DNA from: CAYZWU01 sp964482235 | GTDB taxonomy: Bacteria; Planctomycetota; B15-G4; CAYZWU01 | Direction of reading: 5' to 3' | DNA length: 64,000 nt | NCBI GenBank assembly: GCA_964482235.1 | Contig: CAYZWU010000030.1 | Location: forward strand, 5,564-69,563 | Shown: in pieces, positions 26,742-35,318 of the stretch | Layout: the number at the start of each line of letters is the position of its first letter | How positions within the stretch are numbered: position 1 is the first letter of the stretch | Notes under the pieces: generated by a model | What the model saw: only the letters and a program-made list of their open reading frames with translations | Told to the model about the DNA's origin: nothing | Databases searched by the model: none | Position numbers and translations under genes: made by a program

Positions 26742-29369
26742 TCACTGCCCCTCTTCCCGATCATCCGCGGAGGAGGAGAGGCTGCGGTACTCGTCCGCCT
26801 TCTCCGGTTTTCCCCATTTCTCGTAGAGCCTGACCAGCAGGGCTATCGCCTTTCCGCGGAAGCCGCCGTCATCCTCCTGTTCCTCCGGGACGTTTTCCAG
26901 CACATCGAGGAGAAAAGCCTCCGCCTCGGAGAACCTTTCCTGATCGGTGAGGAAGCTCCCCAGGGAAAGGAGTGTCATGCTTGTTTCGGGATGGCTGTTT
27001 CCGAGGAGCACGCGCCGTCCTGCGAGCGCCTCGAGGAGAATACGTTCTCCCTCGACGGGCCTGCCCTGCTTCACGTGCATGGCCGCCAGGTTCGCCTTCA
27101 GGGTGAGCGTCCGCTGGTTCTCCACACCGCCGTGCTTGCGATCGTGCGCGGCGAGGGCATTCTCGTACAGCGCCTGGGCGTCGGCAAAGCGCCCCTGGAG
27201 CTGGAAAAGAAATGCGAGGTTGTTGATCGTGATGATCGTCTGGGGATGCGCCTCGCCCAGGAGGAGTTTCTGCCCTTCCAGCGATTCCCGCATCAGCGTT
27301 TCCGCCTCCTCGTATCGTGCCATCTTGCCGAGCACGAGAGCGAGGTTGGCCTTGACCAGATGGGGCGCCACATCGTTTTCGATCCGCATCTTCCTGTAGG
27401 CATCGAGACACTTCCTGTAGAGCGCCTCGGCATCGTTCAGCCTGTTGCGGCTTTCGAGCGAGAGAGCCAGGGTGTTCATCGAGGCGATCGTGTCCGGGTC
27501 GCTTGCACCCAGAACGCGGGTCTGGGTGGAAACGGTCTCTTCAAGCAGCTTCCACGCCTTACCGTACTGACCCTTGTTGCAGAGTATGTCGCCCAGGAGG
27601 TGCTGCGTTCTCAGCGCTGCACGATTCTCCTTTCCCTCGAGGCGCTCCTGCGTCCAGAGCACTTCGAGGGTGAGCTTTTCCGCCTCGTCGAACCGGCCCA
27701 GCTGCGCGAGCGCGGCTGCGAGGTTGTTCTGCCACTCGAGGGTCGTTTCGTCCTCCTTGCCCCTCATCCGGATCGACGCCTCCAGAGCGGCCCTTAGAAG
27801 CGGCTCCGCTTCGACCGACCGGCCGAGGCTGTGATAGATCGCTCCGAGGGTGTGGCGCAGCGAGGCTTCGATGTCCGGATTCTCGGACGAGTCGGTGTTC
27901 ACCTCGAGGACAGCCTTCTCCAGGGCATCGACGACCTTGATCTCCCGGCCGTCCAGCCCGGGAATGGGAGTCGAGAGGATCGCGTTCAGGAAGGCGGAGA
28001 CCGTGGCCGCCAATTCGCGCTCGGCCCGGGCCAGCGCCTCGCTCGCGGCCCGTCTCTCGCACTCCTCCCGGACTTTCCTTTCGCTGGCTGCCCGCTTCCG
28101 GCACTCCTCGCGGGCCGTCCTCTCGCTGGCCACGAGCTGGGGATACGACCAGAGCATGTAGCCGACGAGAACGACGAGCGAGAGGACGGCCACTCCCACC
28201 GCCGCGCTGACCAGCGGATACCTCCTGATCCGCCGCATGAGCTTCCTGGTCAGGCTCGCCGGCTTGGCCCGGATCGTCTCGCCCTGGAGAAAGCGCTCGA
28301 TGTCCTCGCTGAGCTCCTTCATGGTCGCGTAGCGCGCTTCGGGCTGCTTCTCCATCGCCTTGATGCAGATCACGGCCAGGTCGTTCGGGACGCGCGGATT
28401 GACCTTGCAGGGGTTGCGGGGATCGATCAGCACGATCTTGCGCAGGACCTCCTGCGACGTCTCGCCCTGGAAGGGGCGCTCCAGGGTGAGCAGCTCGTAG
28501 AACGTGACGCCCAGGGAGAAGATGTCCGTCTTGTGGTCGATCCCGATGCGGCGACTCATCGCCTGCTCGGGCGACATGTAATAGGGAGTGCCGGCGAAAT
28601 CGCCTGTACGGGAAAGGGCCAGGGCGTCTTCCACCTTGGCCAGGCCGAAGTCCGTTATCTTGGGGCGTCCGTCTCTTGTGAGAAGGATGTTCGTGGGCTT
28701 GATGTCGCGGTGGATGACCCCTGACTCGTGGGAGAACTGGAGCGCCTCGGCCAGCGTCTTCACGATCCCGGCCACCTCGCGGAAGTAGCCGATCCGCGGC
28801 GGGGATTCCCCGCGTATCTCGTCGAGCCAGTCTCCCAGGGTGCGGCCGTTGTCGATGAGCTCCTGGGCGATGTAGTGAACACCCTTGTCCTCGCCAACGC
28901 CGAAGATCGAGACGATTCCGGGGTGGCTCTGCCGCCCGGCGGCCTCTGCCTCGCGGTGGAACTTCACCACGGCCTCGTCGGAGTAGCTCAGGTGCGAGGG
29001 AAGGATCTTGAGCGCCACTCGGCGCTTCATCGGGATCTGCTCCGCCTCGTACACGGTGGCCATGCCGCCGGCGCCGATCTTCCGGGTTATCCTGTAATCG
29101 CCCAGGATCTTCGGCGCTCCGTCTCCGGCGTTCTTGTCGTTAATGGAATCGAGATCGATCTCAACGGGCCGGCGGGCCTTGATCCTGGCGAAGAACTTCT
29201 CGAGATCCTTCTTCAGCTCGGGGTAGAGCCGGAGGTACTCCTCGGGATCGACCTCTTCACCCGATTCCCTGCGGGAGAGGTATTGCTTGAATACCTTTTC
29301 GGATTCGCTGAGCCTTTTCTTCTCTTCCGGCGAATCAGGGTTGTTCCTGTCGCCGCTCCGGCCTGCCAT
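26742..29369 (-). CDS. Hanks-type Ser/Thr protein kinase with TM segment and extracytoplasmic TPR domain
   Basis: 875 residues from ATG 29369, with GAGGGG 8 nt upstream. A ~75-residue helical N-terminus precedes the kinase domain (~90-365): glycine loop GAGGMATVYEA, VALKIL lysine (~K121), HRDIKPTN catalytic Asp (~D222) and DFGLA (~D240), all intact. One membrane segment lies at ~385-407 (VSAAVGVAVLSLVVLVGYML). The outer part (~410-860) starts with an Arg/Glu coiled stretch and then has about eight TPR units with A-x-x-L-Y-x-x-A-L patterns. It probably senses an external protein or ligand and phosphorylates a cytoplasmic target. The ECF sigma gene 68 nt upstream in the same operon is the obvious candidate. 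Converges on the 22945 gene with an 8-nt gap. Confidence 0.92.
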   Translation of the reverse strand: MAGRSGDRNNPDSPEEKKRLSESEKVFKQYLSRRESGEEVDPEEYLRLYPELKKDLEKFFARIKARRPVEIDLDSINDKNAGDGAPKILGDYRITRKIGAGGMATVYEAEQIPMKRRVALKILPSHLSYSDEAVVKFHREAEAAGRQSHPGIVSIFGVGEDKGVHYIAQELIDNGRTLGDWLDEIRGESPPRIGYFREVAGIVKTLAEALQFSHESGVIHRDIKPTNILLTRDGRPKITDFGLAKVEDALALSRTGDFAGTPYYMSPEQAMSRRIGIDHKTDIFSLGVTFYELLTLERPFQGETSQEVLRKIVLIDPRNPCKVNPRVPNDLAVICIKAMEKQPEARYATMKELSEDIERFLQGETIRAKPASLTRKLMRRIRRYPLVSAAVGVAVLSLVVLVGYMLWSYPQLVASERTAREECRKRAASERKVREECERRAASEALARAERELAATVSAFLNAILSTPIPGLDGREIKVVDALEKAVLEVNTDSSENPDIEASLRHTLGAIYHSLGRSVEAEPLLRAALEASIRMRGKEDETTLEWQNNLAAALAQLGRFDEAEKLTLEVLWTQERLEGKENRAALRTQHLLGDILCNKGQYGKAWKLLEETVSTQTRVLGASDPDTIASMNTLALSLESRNRLNDAEALYRKCLDAYRKMRIENDVAPHLVKANLALVLGKMARYEEAETLMRESLEGQKLLLGEAHPQTIITINNLAFLFQLQGRFADAQALYENALAAHDRKHGGVENQRTLTLKANLAAMHVKQGRPVEGERILLEALAGRRVLLGNSHPETSMTLLSLGSFLTDQERFSEAEAFLLDVLENVPEEQEDDGGFRGKAIALLVRLYEKWGKPEKADEYRSLSSSADDREEGQ

Positions 29370-29437
29370 CAAGCTTACCCCTCTCGAAGTCTATTCGATC
29401 CCTGCGTAAAACGGTCGGTCAAGGCAGAGCGATTTTT

Positions 29438-30085
29438 TCAATCTTCCTCTTTTTCCTTGTTCCGCTCATCGAGGATGAAGTCGCTGATCCGCATCAAGCC
29501 GCGGCTGTACAGCTTCCGGACAGCCTCGGCCGACTTGTTCATGATCTTGCCGATCTGCTCGAAGGTCATCTCGTCTCTCATCCTGAGCACAAGGGCCTTG
29601 CGCTGGGGATCGGGGATCCTGTCGAGCAGACGGATGAACCTATCCAGATCCTCATCCTGCATGGCCGCCTCGCTCGGTGTGGGATCATCGGATGGAGGCG
29701 GAGGCGCTCCCGGTGTCACGGAGTCGTCATTCACCAGCCGCTTTTCCCTGCCGATGTCCCGCTTGCCCGAAGCGAAGTAGCGTCCCTTGTCCTGGATCTT
29801 GTGAACAAGGCGTGTCAGCAGCCAGCGGAAGAATGAGTCCGGGCCACGATATTCGAACCCGTCCATGTCGCCCAGCACATCCTTCCAGACGGACTGGACC
29901 AGGTCCACGCTTTCCATCCTGTCGCGCAGCCTCCTGCCCAGCCGCATCTTCACCGCTCCCTGCAGCCTCTCCGCATAGAGGCGGTAAAGGTCTGCCATGG
30001 CAGCCTGATCCCCCGCCTTGGCCTGAGAGAGCAGATCCCTCGTTTGGCAGTTGAGGTCGTCGCTCTGATCGCTCATCGGATGCAT
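29438..30085 (-). CDS. ECF-type RNA polymerase sigma factor linked to a kinase
   Basis: About 215 residues. Sigma region 2 is MADLYRLYAERLQGAVKMRL ... ESVDLVQSVWKDVL ... SFFRWLLTRLVHKIQDKGRYF. Region 4 is LDRIPDPQRKALVLRMRDEM then TFEQIGKIMNKSAEAVRKLY. A Pro/Asp-rich linker joins them. The start is uncertain: GGAGG lies 5 nt before the ATG at 30085; ATGs at 30088 and 30076 and a TTG at 30112 are alternatives. There is no anti-sigma gene nearby, but a membrane kinase follows 68 nt downstream and an FGE-domain gene ends 39 nt upstream. Kinase-controlled ECF factors are known in other bacteria, so phosphorylation may replace an anti-sigma factor here (inference). Confidence 0.88.
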   Translation of the reverse strand: MHPMSDQSDDLNCQTRDLLSQAKAGDQAAMADLYRLYAERLQGAVKMRLGRRLRDRMESVDLVQSVWKDVLGDMDGFEYRGPDSFFRWLLTRLVHKIQDKGRYFASGKRDIGREKRLVNDDSVTPGAPPPPSDDPTPSEAAMQDEDLDRFIRLLDRIPDPQRKALVLRMRDEMTFEQIGKIMNKSAEAVRKLYSRGLMRISDFILDERNKEKEED

Positions 30086-30124
30086 CATCTCCTCCAGTGG
30101 TGTATGCGTCAAGATTCGCCGGCA

Positions 30125-31033
30125 TTATTCGTATGCCTCGCGCGGTATCGAATGCGCCGGCCGGAATCCCACGTGGCCGCAGTTGCGCAGGGGGGCGCTC
30201 ATTCCGCGGTTCGCCGAACGGCAGTAGCTGTTCTCGCGGCTCAGGAAGGAGCCGCCCCGTTTCACGCGGTAGGGGCTCGCGCCTTCATCCCACGAGGAGC
30301 CGTCCCGCGGGGCATCTCTGTAGCTGTCGTGGACCCTGTCGCTGCAGAGCTCCCAGACGTTGCCGTGCATGTCGTGAAGCCCGAAGGCGTTGGGCCTTTT
30401 CCGCTTCACCTCGTGCGGCCGCCCGCCGGAGTTTCCCTTGTGCCAGGCATAGATGTCGAGCTCGGACTCGGAATCACCGAACGAATAGGAGGTGCGCGTG
30501 TCGGCCCGGCAGGCGAACTCCCACTCCGCCTCGGTGGGGAGCCGCAGCCCCGCCTTGCGGCACCAGTCGGAGACCGATTCCCAGCTGGCGCCCTCGACCG
30601 GAAGGTCGGCGCCGATGAACCGCCGGTCGTCCTGACCGCCTAGGGCGTCCCAGGCCTTCTTGGTGCACTCGGTGCGGCAGAGGAGAAAGGGCTGCACGGC
30701 AACGGGGTGGGGAGGAGATTCGTCCTGGTCCCCGTCCCGCCAGGAAGACCCCATCAAGAAGGTCCCCCCCGGTACCAGGACGAATTCCAACCCCGTTCTC
30801 TCATGAAAATAGATCCGCATCTTTCGTGTCACGCTTCCGCATGAATAGGTGTCTTCTCGGAGGTACCGGAACCCGGGAATCTCGAGGTCGACGGGCAGGG
30901 TCGTGATCTTCGCCGCGCCGCACTGCCAGCTGGCCTCTCCCCTGCCGAGCCCGGGACTTGCTGTAAAGCGGGATCCGGAACCGATCAAGGTCGCTATTCC
31001 CAGCAAGAAGAGGATTCCGCCTGGTATTTTCAT
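30125..31033 (-). CDS. Exported FGE-sulfatase domain protein
   Basis: 302 residues from ATG 31033, which begins a signal peptide (IPGGILFLLGIATLIGSGS). A longer in-frame start at 31132 would add 33 residues that mask the signal. The FGE-sulfatase fold covers ~80-300: FVLVPGGTFLMGSS, LPVEGASWESVSDWCRKAGL, LPTEAEWEFACRADTRTSYS, FGLHDMHGNVWELCSD, KRGGSFLSRENSYCRSANR and VGFRPAHS. The family includes the formylglycine-generating enzyme, but multi-copy bacterial forms are often of unknown role. First gene of an operon with the ECF sigma factor and the kinase. Since another kinase in this window is fused to such a domain, I infer a sensory or ligand-binding part. Confidence 0.85.
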   Translation of the reverse strand: MKIPGGILFLLGIATLIGSGSRFTASPGLGRGEASWQCGAAKITTLPVDLEIPGFRYLREDTYSCGSVTRKMRIYFHERTGLEFVLVPGGTFLMGSSWRDGDQDESPPHPVAVQPFLLCRTECTKKAWDALGGQDDRRFIGADLPVEGASWESVSDWCRKAGLRLPTEAEWEFACRADTRTSYSFGDSESELDIYAWHKGNSGGRPHEVKRKRPNAFGLHDMHGNVWELCSDRVHDSYRDAPRDGSSWDEGASPYRVKRGGSFLSRENSYCRSANRGMSAPLRNCGHVGFRPAHSIPREAYE

Positions 31034-31147
31034 CGCTCTGTTCCTTAATGTAATCCGTGAGTCGGTTGTCTCGATCTGAACAGGTGAGCGAAAAAAGGCC
31101 GGGGAACCGGACAGAAAAAACGGGGAGGGCAAAGCTGTTCGATCGCT

Positions 31148-31738
31148 TCAGAGAAGAGGGACGAACCGCACGTCGAGGAGGGTGTCCTCGCTGAAGCGCT
31201 CGCCGCTCCGCTTGACCTGCTTGAGGACCTGGCGCCCCTTACCCACGGGAAGCACCATGATCCCTCCGTCGGCGAGCTGTTCCGGCAGGACGAGAAGGTC
31301 GTGTTCCGGCGCGGCGGTGATGATGATCCTGTCGAAGGGGGTCTCCTCGGGCCATCCCCCGCGGCCGTTTCCGATCCGGAAGGCGATGTTGCCGTAGTTC
31401 ATCCGGAGAAGCCGTTCTTCCGCCTCGCGGCCGAGGGGCTCGATGATCTCGATCGTGAAGACGCTTCTTGCGAGCTCGGCGAGGATGGCCGTCTGGTAGC
31501 CCGATCCCGTGCCGATCTCGAGGACCTTCTCGTGACCCTCGAGCCTGAGGGCATCGGTCATGAAGGCCACGATGTAGGGCTGGGAGATCGTCTGATCGTG
31601 CCCGATGGAGAGCGGGCCGTCATGGCATGCGATATCCCTCTGGGAAGGAGGAACGAATTCGTGGCGTGGAACGTTGCGCAGCGCCGCCAGGAGGCGCCTT
31701 TCCTTGATGCCGCGCCGCTCGATCTGGTCCCTGACCAT
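31148..31738 (-). CDS. pcm: Protein-L-isoaspartate O-methyltransferase
   Basis: 196 residues from ATG 31738. MVRDQIERRGI, AALRNVPRHEFVPP, the SAM-binding loop VLEIGTGSGYQTAIL and DRIIITAAPEHDL are the usual Pcm signatures. It methylates L-isoaspartyl residues to start repair of aged proteins. Eight codons upstream of the ATG also encode residues that look like the start of other Pcm proteins (DYARARAE), without a standard start codon; see findings. It lies 56 nt after the RmlC-like gene at the end of a minus-strand run. Confidence 0.92.
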   Translation of the reverse strand: MVRDQIERRGIKERRLLAALRNVPRHEFVPPSQRDIACHDGPLSIGHDQTISQPYIVAFMTDALRLEGHEKVLEIGTGSGYQTAILAELARSVFTIEIIEPLGREAEERLLRMNYGNIAFRIGNGRGGWPEETPFDRIIITAAPEHDLLVLPEQLADGGIMVLPVGKGRQVLKQVKRSGERFSEDTLLDVRFVPLL

Positions 31739-31794
31739 TTCGGCTCGTGCTCTGGCGTAGTCGATGGCGGATATTCCTCGTCAGGTGTCAGGTC

Positions 31795-32256
31795 TTACTT
31801 GAACTCGGTGGTCCAGTCGAAGCCGATCTCGGGATCGTCATAGGGCTTCCGTTCCTCGTCGGGATTGTCCGGGTTGTACGGCTCCGTCGTGTGGTAGAAG
31901 AGAGCTGCCGACTTGTTGCCGAGAACGCGGTATCCGTGGGCCACGCCGGGCGGAATGGAGAGCAGGATCCTGTTGTCGTCTCCCATGTAGAAGACGTCGG
32001 TGGTCCCGTGCGTCGCCGACGTCTCGCGAAGATCGTAGAGAACGACCTGCGCCATTCCCCTGCTGAAGAACCAGATGTCCGTCTGAACGTTGTGCCAGTG
32101 GAAGGCCTTGATCGTGTTGGGATAGGTCACCGTGTAGGTGGTTTGCTTGATCTCATCGAAGATCGGATCCCCTGCCTTCACGATCTCCAGCAGGATCCCC
32201 CTGTCATCCGTGTGGATTTCAAGCGTTTTAACTTGAACGCCTTCGATTTCAGGCAT
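31795..32256 (-). CDS. RmlC-like cupin, dTDP-4-dehydrorhamnose 3,5-epimerase family
   Basis: 153 residues from ATG 32256, with GGAGGT 6 nt upstream. The small cupin barrel shows TDDRGILLEI near the start, KAFHWHNVQTDIWFF (His cluster), LLSIPPGVAHGY, and C-terminal YDDPEIGFDW, all typical of RmlC-type epimerases. The family epimerises dTDP-4-keto sugars, and related ketoisomerases share the fold. No RmlA, RmlB or RmlD gene is nearby, so the substrate is unknown. Confidence 0.8.
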   Translation of the reverse strand: MPEIEGVQVKTLEIHTDDRGILLEIVKAGDPIFDEIKQTTYTVTYPNTIKAFHWHNVQTDIWFFSRGMAQVVLYDLRETSATHGTTDVFYMGDDNRILLSIPPGVAHGYRVLGNKSAALFYHTTEPYNPDNPDEERKPYDDPEIGFDWTTEFK

Positions 32257-32308
32257 GCATTCACCTCCAAATGCTGTTCCACAGCAAGAAAAGCTGCTGC
32301 GCGTACGA

Positions 32309-33211
32309 TCAAGAATTGCCTTTTTTCTCTTTCCGGTCAAGACCTCGCTTGGCCCCGTCCCCGCCGGAACGCGGGACAACGACCAGGAACACCCAGCCGA
32401 CGAGGAGGCCTGCCGGGAGGTCGATCGCATAATGGGGGCCGCCGTAGACGGTGGACACGAAGAGCCCGGAAAACAGGACGAGTAAAGGATACCGCACCGC
32501 TGATAGCAGCCGCCAGCCGAAAACCAGCGCGATCAGGGACACGGCCACGTGGGAGGAGGGGAATGCGCCCGTGGCCTTCTCGAAGCTCTGAAGGACCTCT
32601 GTCAGGAGGGGGCCGAAGATGTAGCCTTCCCAGACGATGCGTCCTCCCTGGAGATGAAACTGCGGTCCGGCCGAGGGCACGAGGCAGAAGAGGAGGTAGC
32701 AGAAGTAGAAGCAGGCGGCCACGGTGAGGACGTATTCCGAGAAGAGGCTTTTCGCCCTCAGCCAGACGACGAGACCCATACCCGGGATCAGGATGTAGTA
32801 GGAGAAGTAGAAGAAGGCCATGACCTCCCGGAACCAGAGCTGCGGCAGGAGGGCGGGGATGGCGGTGGAGAGCGTTTCATCGAAGAGGAACCGGTCCGTA
32901 CCGGTCAGCCATGGATCGATGCAGGGGATCGGGCTTCCCGGGTTGATTATTCCGGTTTCCAGGTAGAAGAGGCTGAACAGGAGGAAGGGATACCATTCGA
33001 GGAGCGCTCTCTTCCACCGGCGGTCCGAACCGGAAAGGGCGCGGTAGCAGAAGGGAAGGACCAGGGCGGCCGTTCCGTGGCCGAGGGCGATCCATCCCCC
33101 CGCCTGTTCGGGATGAAGAAAGAGGGCTGCCAGGAAACCCGAGAGCAGCAGGTAGACCACGGTGAGCAGGTCGACGGGCCGGATCGCGGAAGGCGCGGGA
33201 AGATCTCTCAA
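32309..33211 (-). CDS. PAP2-superfamily membrane phosphatase/phosphotransferase in the ceramide cluster
   Basis: About 300 residues, with roughly six hydrophobic segments. The PAP2 motifs GAFPSSHVAVSLIALVFG and YGGPHYAIDLPAGLLVG supply the catalytic histidines and aspartate. The likely start is TTG at 33211: it overlaps the upstream stop (TTGA) and has AAGGAGG 7 nt before it. An ATG at 33235 would extend it by eight residues. In eukaryotes PAP2-fold enzymes (Aur1, sphingomyelin synthase) transfer phospho-headgroups to ceramide; others dephosphorylate lipid phosphates. Coupling to cerR suggests a headgroup or dephosphorylation step on a sphingolipid (inference). Confidence 0.8.
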   Translation of the reverse strand: MRDLPAPSAIRPVDLLTVVYLLLSGFLAALFLHPEQAGGWIALGHGTAALVLPFCYRALSGSDRRWKRALLEWYPFLLFSLFYLETGIINPGSPIPCIDPWLTGTDRFLFDETLSTAIPALLPQLWFREVMAFFYFSYYILIPGMGLVVWLRAKSLFSEYVLTVAACFYFCYLLFCLVPSAGPQFHLQGGRIVWEGYIFGPLLTEVLQSFEKATGAFPSSHVAVSLIALVFGWRLLSAVRYPLLVLFSGLFVSTVYGGPHYAIDLPAGLLVGWVFLVVVPRSGGDGAKRGLDRKEKKGNS

Positions 33212-34185
33212 ATCCACCCCTCCTTCCTGTACCATGCGGCCGTGGCTCCCATTCCTTCCTCGAGGCTCCATCTCGGCTGGAAGCCGAAATCCCCGGCCGC
33301 CTTCTGCCGCGAGCAGAGCCAGGCGTCCTGAAGGATCTCGCGCGCCTTGTAGCGGTTCAGCGTGACGGCCCGCCCGGTGACCATTCCGGCCGCCTCGGCG
33401 AGATAGGCCGCCGCGGCGAGGATCGCTCCTGGAAGGCGGATGCGAAATCCGCGCCCCACGGCCCGGGACACGGCCTGGGAGAGCTCCTTCCAGTCATGGT
33501 CGCCGCTCGTGATGAAGTAGGTCTCGCCCTCCGCCCTGGAGGAGAGCGCGGCCTCGAGGATTCCCCGGACCAGGTCGAGGACGTGGACCAGGGAGAGGAT
33601 CCGGTCGGGGCGGCCGACGATCGGCACGATCCCGAGAGAGGCGAGCTTGAAGTAGATGAAGATGTCCCTGTCCCTTGGACCGTAGACGGCCGGCGGCCTG
33701 ATGATCGTTGCAGGAAGATCCTTCGCCCTCTCGAGCACGGCCCGCTCGCCGGTGAGCTTGCTCCGGCCGTAGGGGGTGATCGGCCGGGGCATGGCCTTTT
33801 CGGTCACGGGGACGCGCCCCTCGGCCGGTCCCGCGGAGGCCTGGCTCGAGATGTAGACGAACCGTTTCAGGCTGCCTGCCGTCTTCAGGGCCGCCTCGAC
33901 CATGGCCCGCGTGCCGTCGCCGTTGGTCCGCAGGTATTCGCCCTCCGATCTGGCCTTCACGAGGCCGGCTGCGTGGAAGATGTAGTCCGCACCGGCTGCC
34001 GCAGCGGCCAGGGAGGCGGGATCCTCGAGGCTTCCCTCGATCTTCCTGACTGCGGGAATGAGGTCGAGCCAGCTTTTTCGCTTCGGCGCGCGTACGAGGG
34101 CCGCCACCTCCCACCCTTCATCGAGGAGAAGCTCGGCCAGGTGGCTTCCCACAAAACCGGTCGCTCCGGTCACGAGAGCTTTCAT
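33208..34185 (-). CDS. cerR: NAD(P)-dependent epimerase/dehydratase-type reductase, probable ceramide reductase CerR
   Basis: 325 residues, extended SDR. The Rossmann motif is TGATGFVGSH (6-15), and the active site is Y139-G-R-S-K143. TIIRPPAVYGPRDRD and VHVLDLVRGI are typical of the extended subfamily. Its ATG overlaps the stop of the acyltransferase gene (ATGA at 34182-34185). In Caulobacter an SDR of this type, CerR, reduces 3-oxo-ceramide to dihydroceramide and works after Spt and the bacterial ceramide synthase. All three gene types are contiguous here in that order. Identity is inferred from family and context, as sequence alone would fit many SDRs. Confidence 0.75.
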   Translation of the reverse strand: MKALVTGATGFVGSHLAELLLDEGWEVAALVRAPKRKSWLDLIPAVRKIEGSLEDPASLAAAAAGADYIFHAAGLVKARSEGEYLRTNGDGTRAMVEAALKTAGSLKRFVYISSQASAGPAEGRVPVTEKAMPRPITPYGRSKLTGERAVLERAKDLPATIIRPPAVYGPRDRDIFIYFKLASLGIVPIVGRPDRILSLVHVLDLVRGILEAALSSRAEGETYFITSGDHDWKELSQAVSRAVGRGFRIRLPGAILAAAAYLAEAAGMVTGRAVTLNRYKAREILQDAWLCSRQKAAGDFGFQPRWSLEEGMGATAAWYRKEGWI

Positions 34186-35315
34186 CCCACGAGTTCCTCG
34201 ATCTTTGCCTCCCAGATGGCGTACCTCTTGCTGATCCGCGCCTTCATCTTCTCGAGGATGCGGCGCATCATTACGTTGTCCTCCAGGATCCACGAGAGCT
34301 CGGCCGACCCGTAGCCGAGGCCGAGGCCGTTCTCCACCGTCTTGTGGATCATCATGGACTCCAGTCCGATCCCGCGAAACTTCTTTCTCACGCCCAGGGT
34401 AAGGACCCGGGTGTGGGTGATCTTGCGCTGCTCCCGAAGGAACCGGATGAAACCGAAGGGGAAGAGCCGGCCGCGAAGACGGATCAGCGCCTGGTTGAGA
34501 TCGGGCAGAGTCAGGGAGAACGCCGCGGGCTCTCCGGCCTTCTCGGCGATGAGAGCCAGCTTGGGCACGATCACCGGCTTCAGCTTCTTCGCCTGCCAGA
34601 GGAACTCCTCCCCGGACATGGGGACGAAGGCCCAGTTCCTTTCCCAGGCATCGTTGTAGATCGTCCGGACCAGGGCGATCTCCTTCTCCATCTCCTTCAC
34701 GCGGATCGGGCGGATCTCGATCGACTCGCGCTTTGTCTGCCGCTCGAAGAGCCGCTTCATCCGCGAGTAGTCGTTGCTCTCGTCGACGAAGTATGCGAGA
34801 AGCTCCCTGGCTTTCCGGAGCCCGGCCGCCATCAGCAGTTCGGGGTACCATTCGGGATTGTAGGGCATCATCACGGCGGGCGCGGTGTCGAACCCCTCGA
34901 TCAGGGTGCCGCACTCCTCGTTGGTGGAGAAGCTGTACGGCCCCCTCAGGACGGTCATCCCCTTCTCACGGGCCCAGGCCGCTGCCGTGCGGATCAGCGC
35001 CTCGGCCACTGCCGCGTCGCGGCAGAACTCGATCAGGCCGAAGCCGGCCGCCTGCTCGCCGTGGAAGCTGTTGTGAGACTCGTTCACCAGGGCGGCCACG
35101 CGACCGACGACCTCGTTTCCCCGGCGCGCCAGGTAGAACTCCGCCTCCCCGTTCCTGAAGAAGGGGTGCCGAGCCCGGTCGAGTTTCTCCTTCATGTCGC
35201 TGAAAAGGGGAGCCACCCAGCAGGGATCGTTCCGAAAGAGACGAAAGGGAAGGTTCAGGAATTCGCGCCTGTCGCGCCGCCCCCTGACGGGGTGAACGGT
35301 GATGGCGGCTTTCAT
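34182..35315 (-). CDS. cerS: YghO-like GNAT acyltransferase, probable bacterial ceramide synthase
   Basis: 377 residues, the size of YghO/bCerS-type proteins. FLNLPFRLFRNDPCWVAPL near the N-terminus, HPFFRNGEAEFYLARRGNEVVGRVAAL, NEECGTLIEGFDTAPAVMMPYNP and C-terminal LTLGVRKKFRGIGLESMMI with ELSWILEDNVMMRRILEKM are the hallmarks I recall for this double-GNAT family. Bacterial ceramide synthase N-acylates the long-chain base product of serine palmitoyltransferase. The spt gene ends 3 nt upstream and cerR overlaps downstream. Acyl donor (acyl-CoA or acyl carrier protein) cannot be told, and no acp gene is present here. Confidence 0.8.
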   Translation of the reverse strand: MKAAITVHPVRGRRDRREFLNLPFRLFRNDPCWVAPLFSDMKEKLDRARHPFFRNGEAEFYLARRGNEVVGRVAALVNESHNSFHGEQAAGFGLIEFCRDAAVAEALIRTAAAWAREKGMTVLRGPYSFSTNEECGTLIEGFDTAPAVMMPYNPEWYPELLMAAGLRKARELLAYFVDESNDYSRMKRLFERQTKRESIEIRPIRVKEMEKEIALVRTIYNDAWERNWAFVPMSGEEFLWQAKKLKPVIVPKLALIAEKAGEPAAFSLTLPDLNQALIRLRGRLFPFGFIRFLREQRKITHTRVLTLGVRKKFRGIGLESMMIHKTVENGLGLGYGSAELSWILEDNVMMRRILEKMKARISKRYAIWEAKIEELVG

Positions 35316-35318
35316 TCT

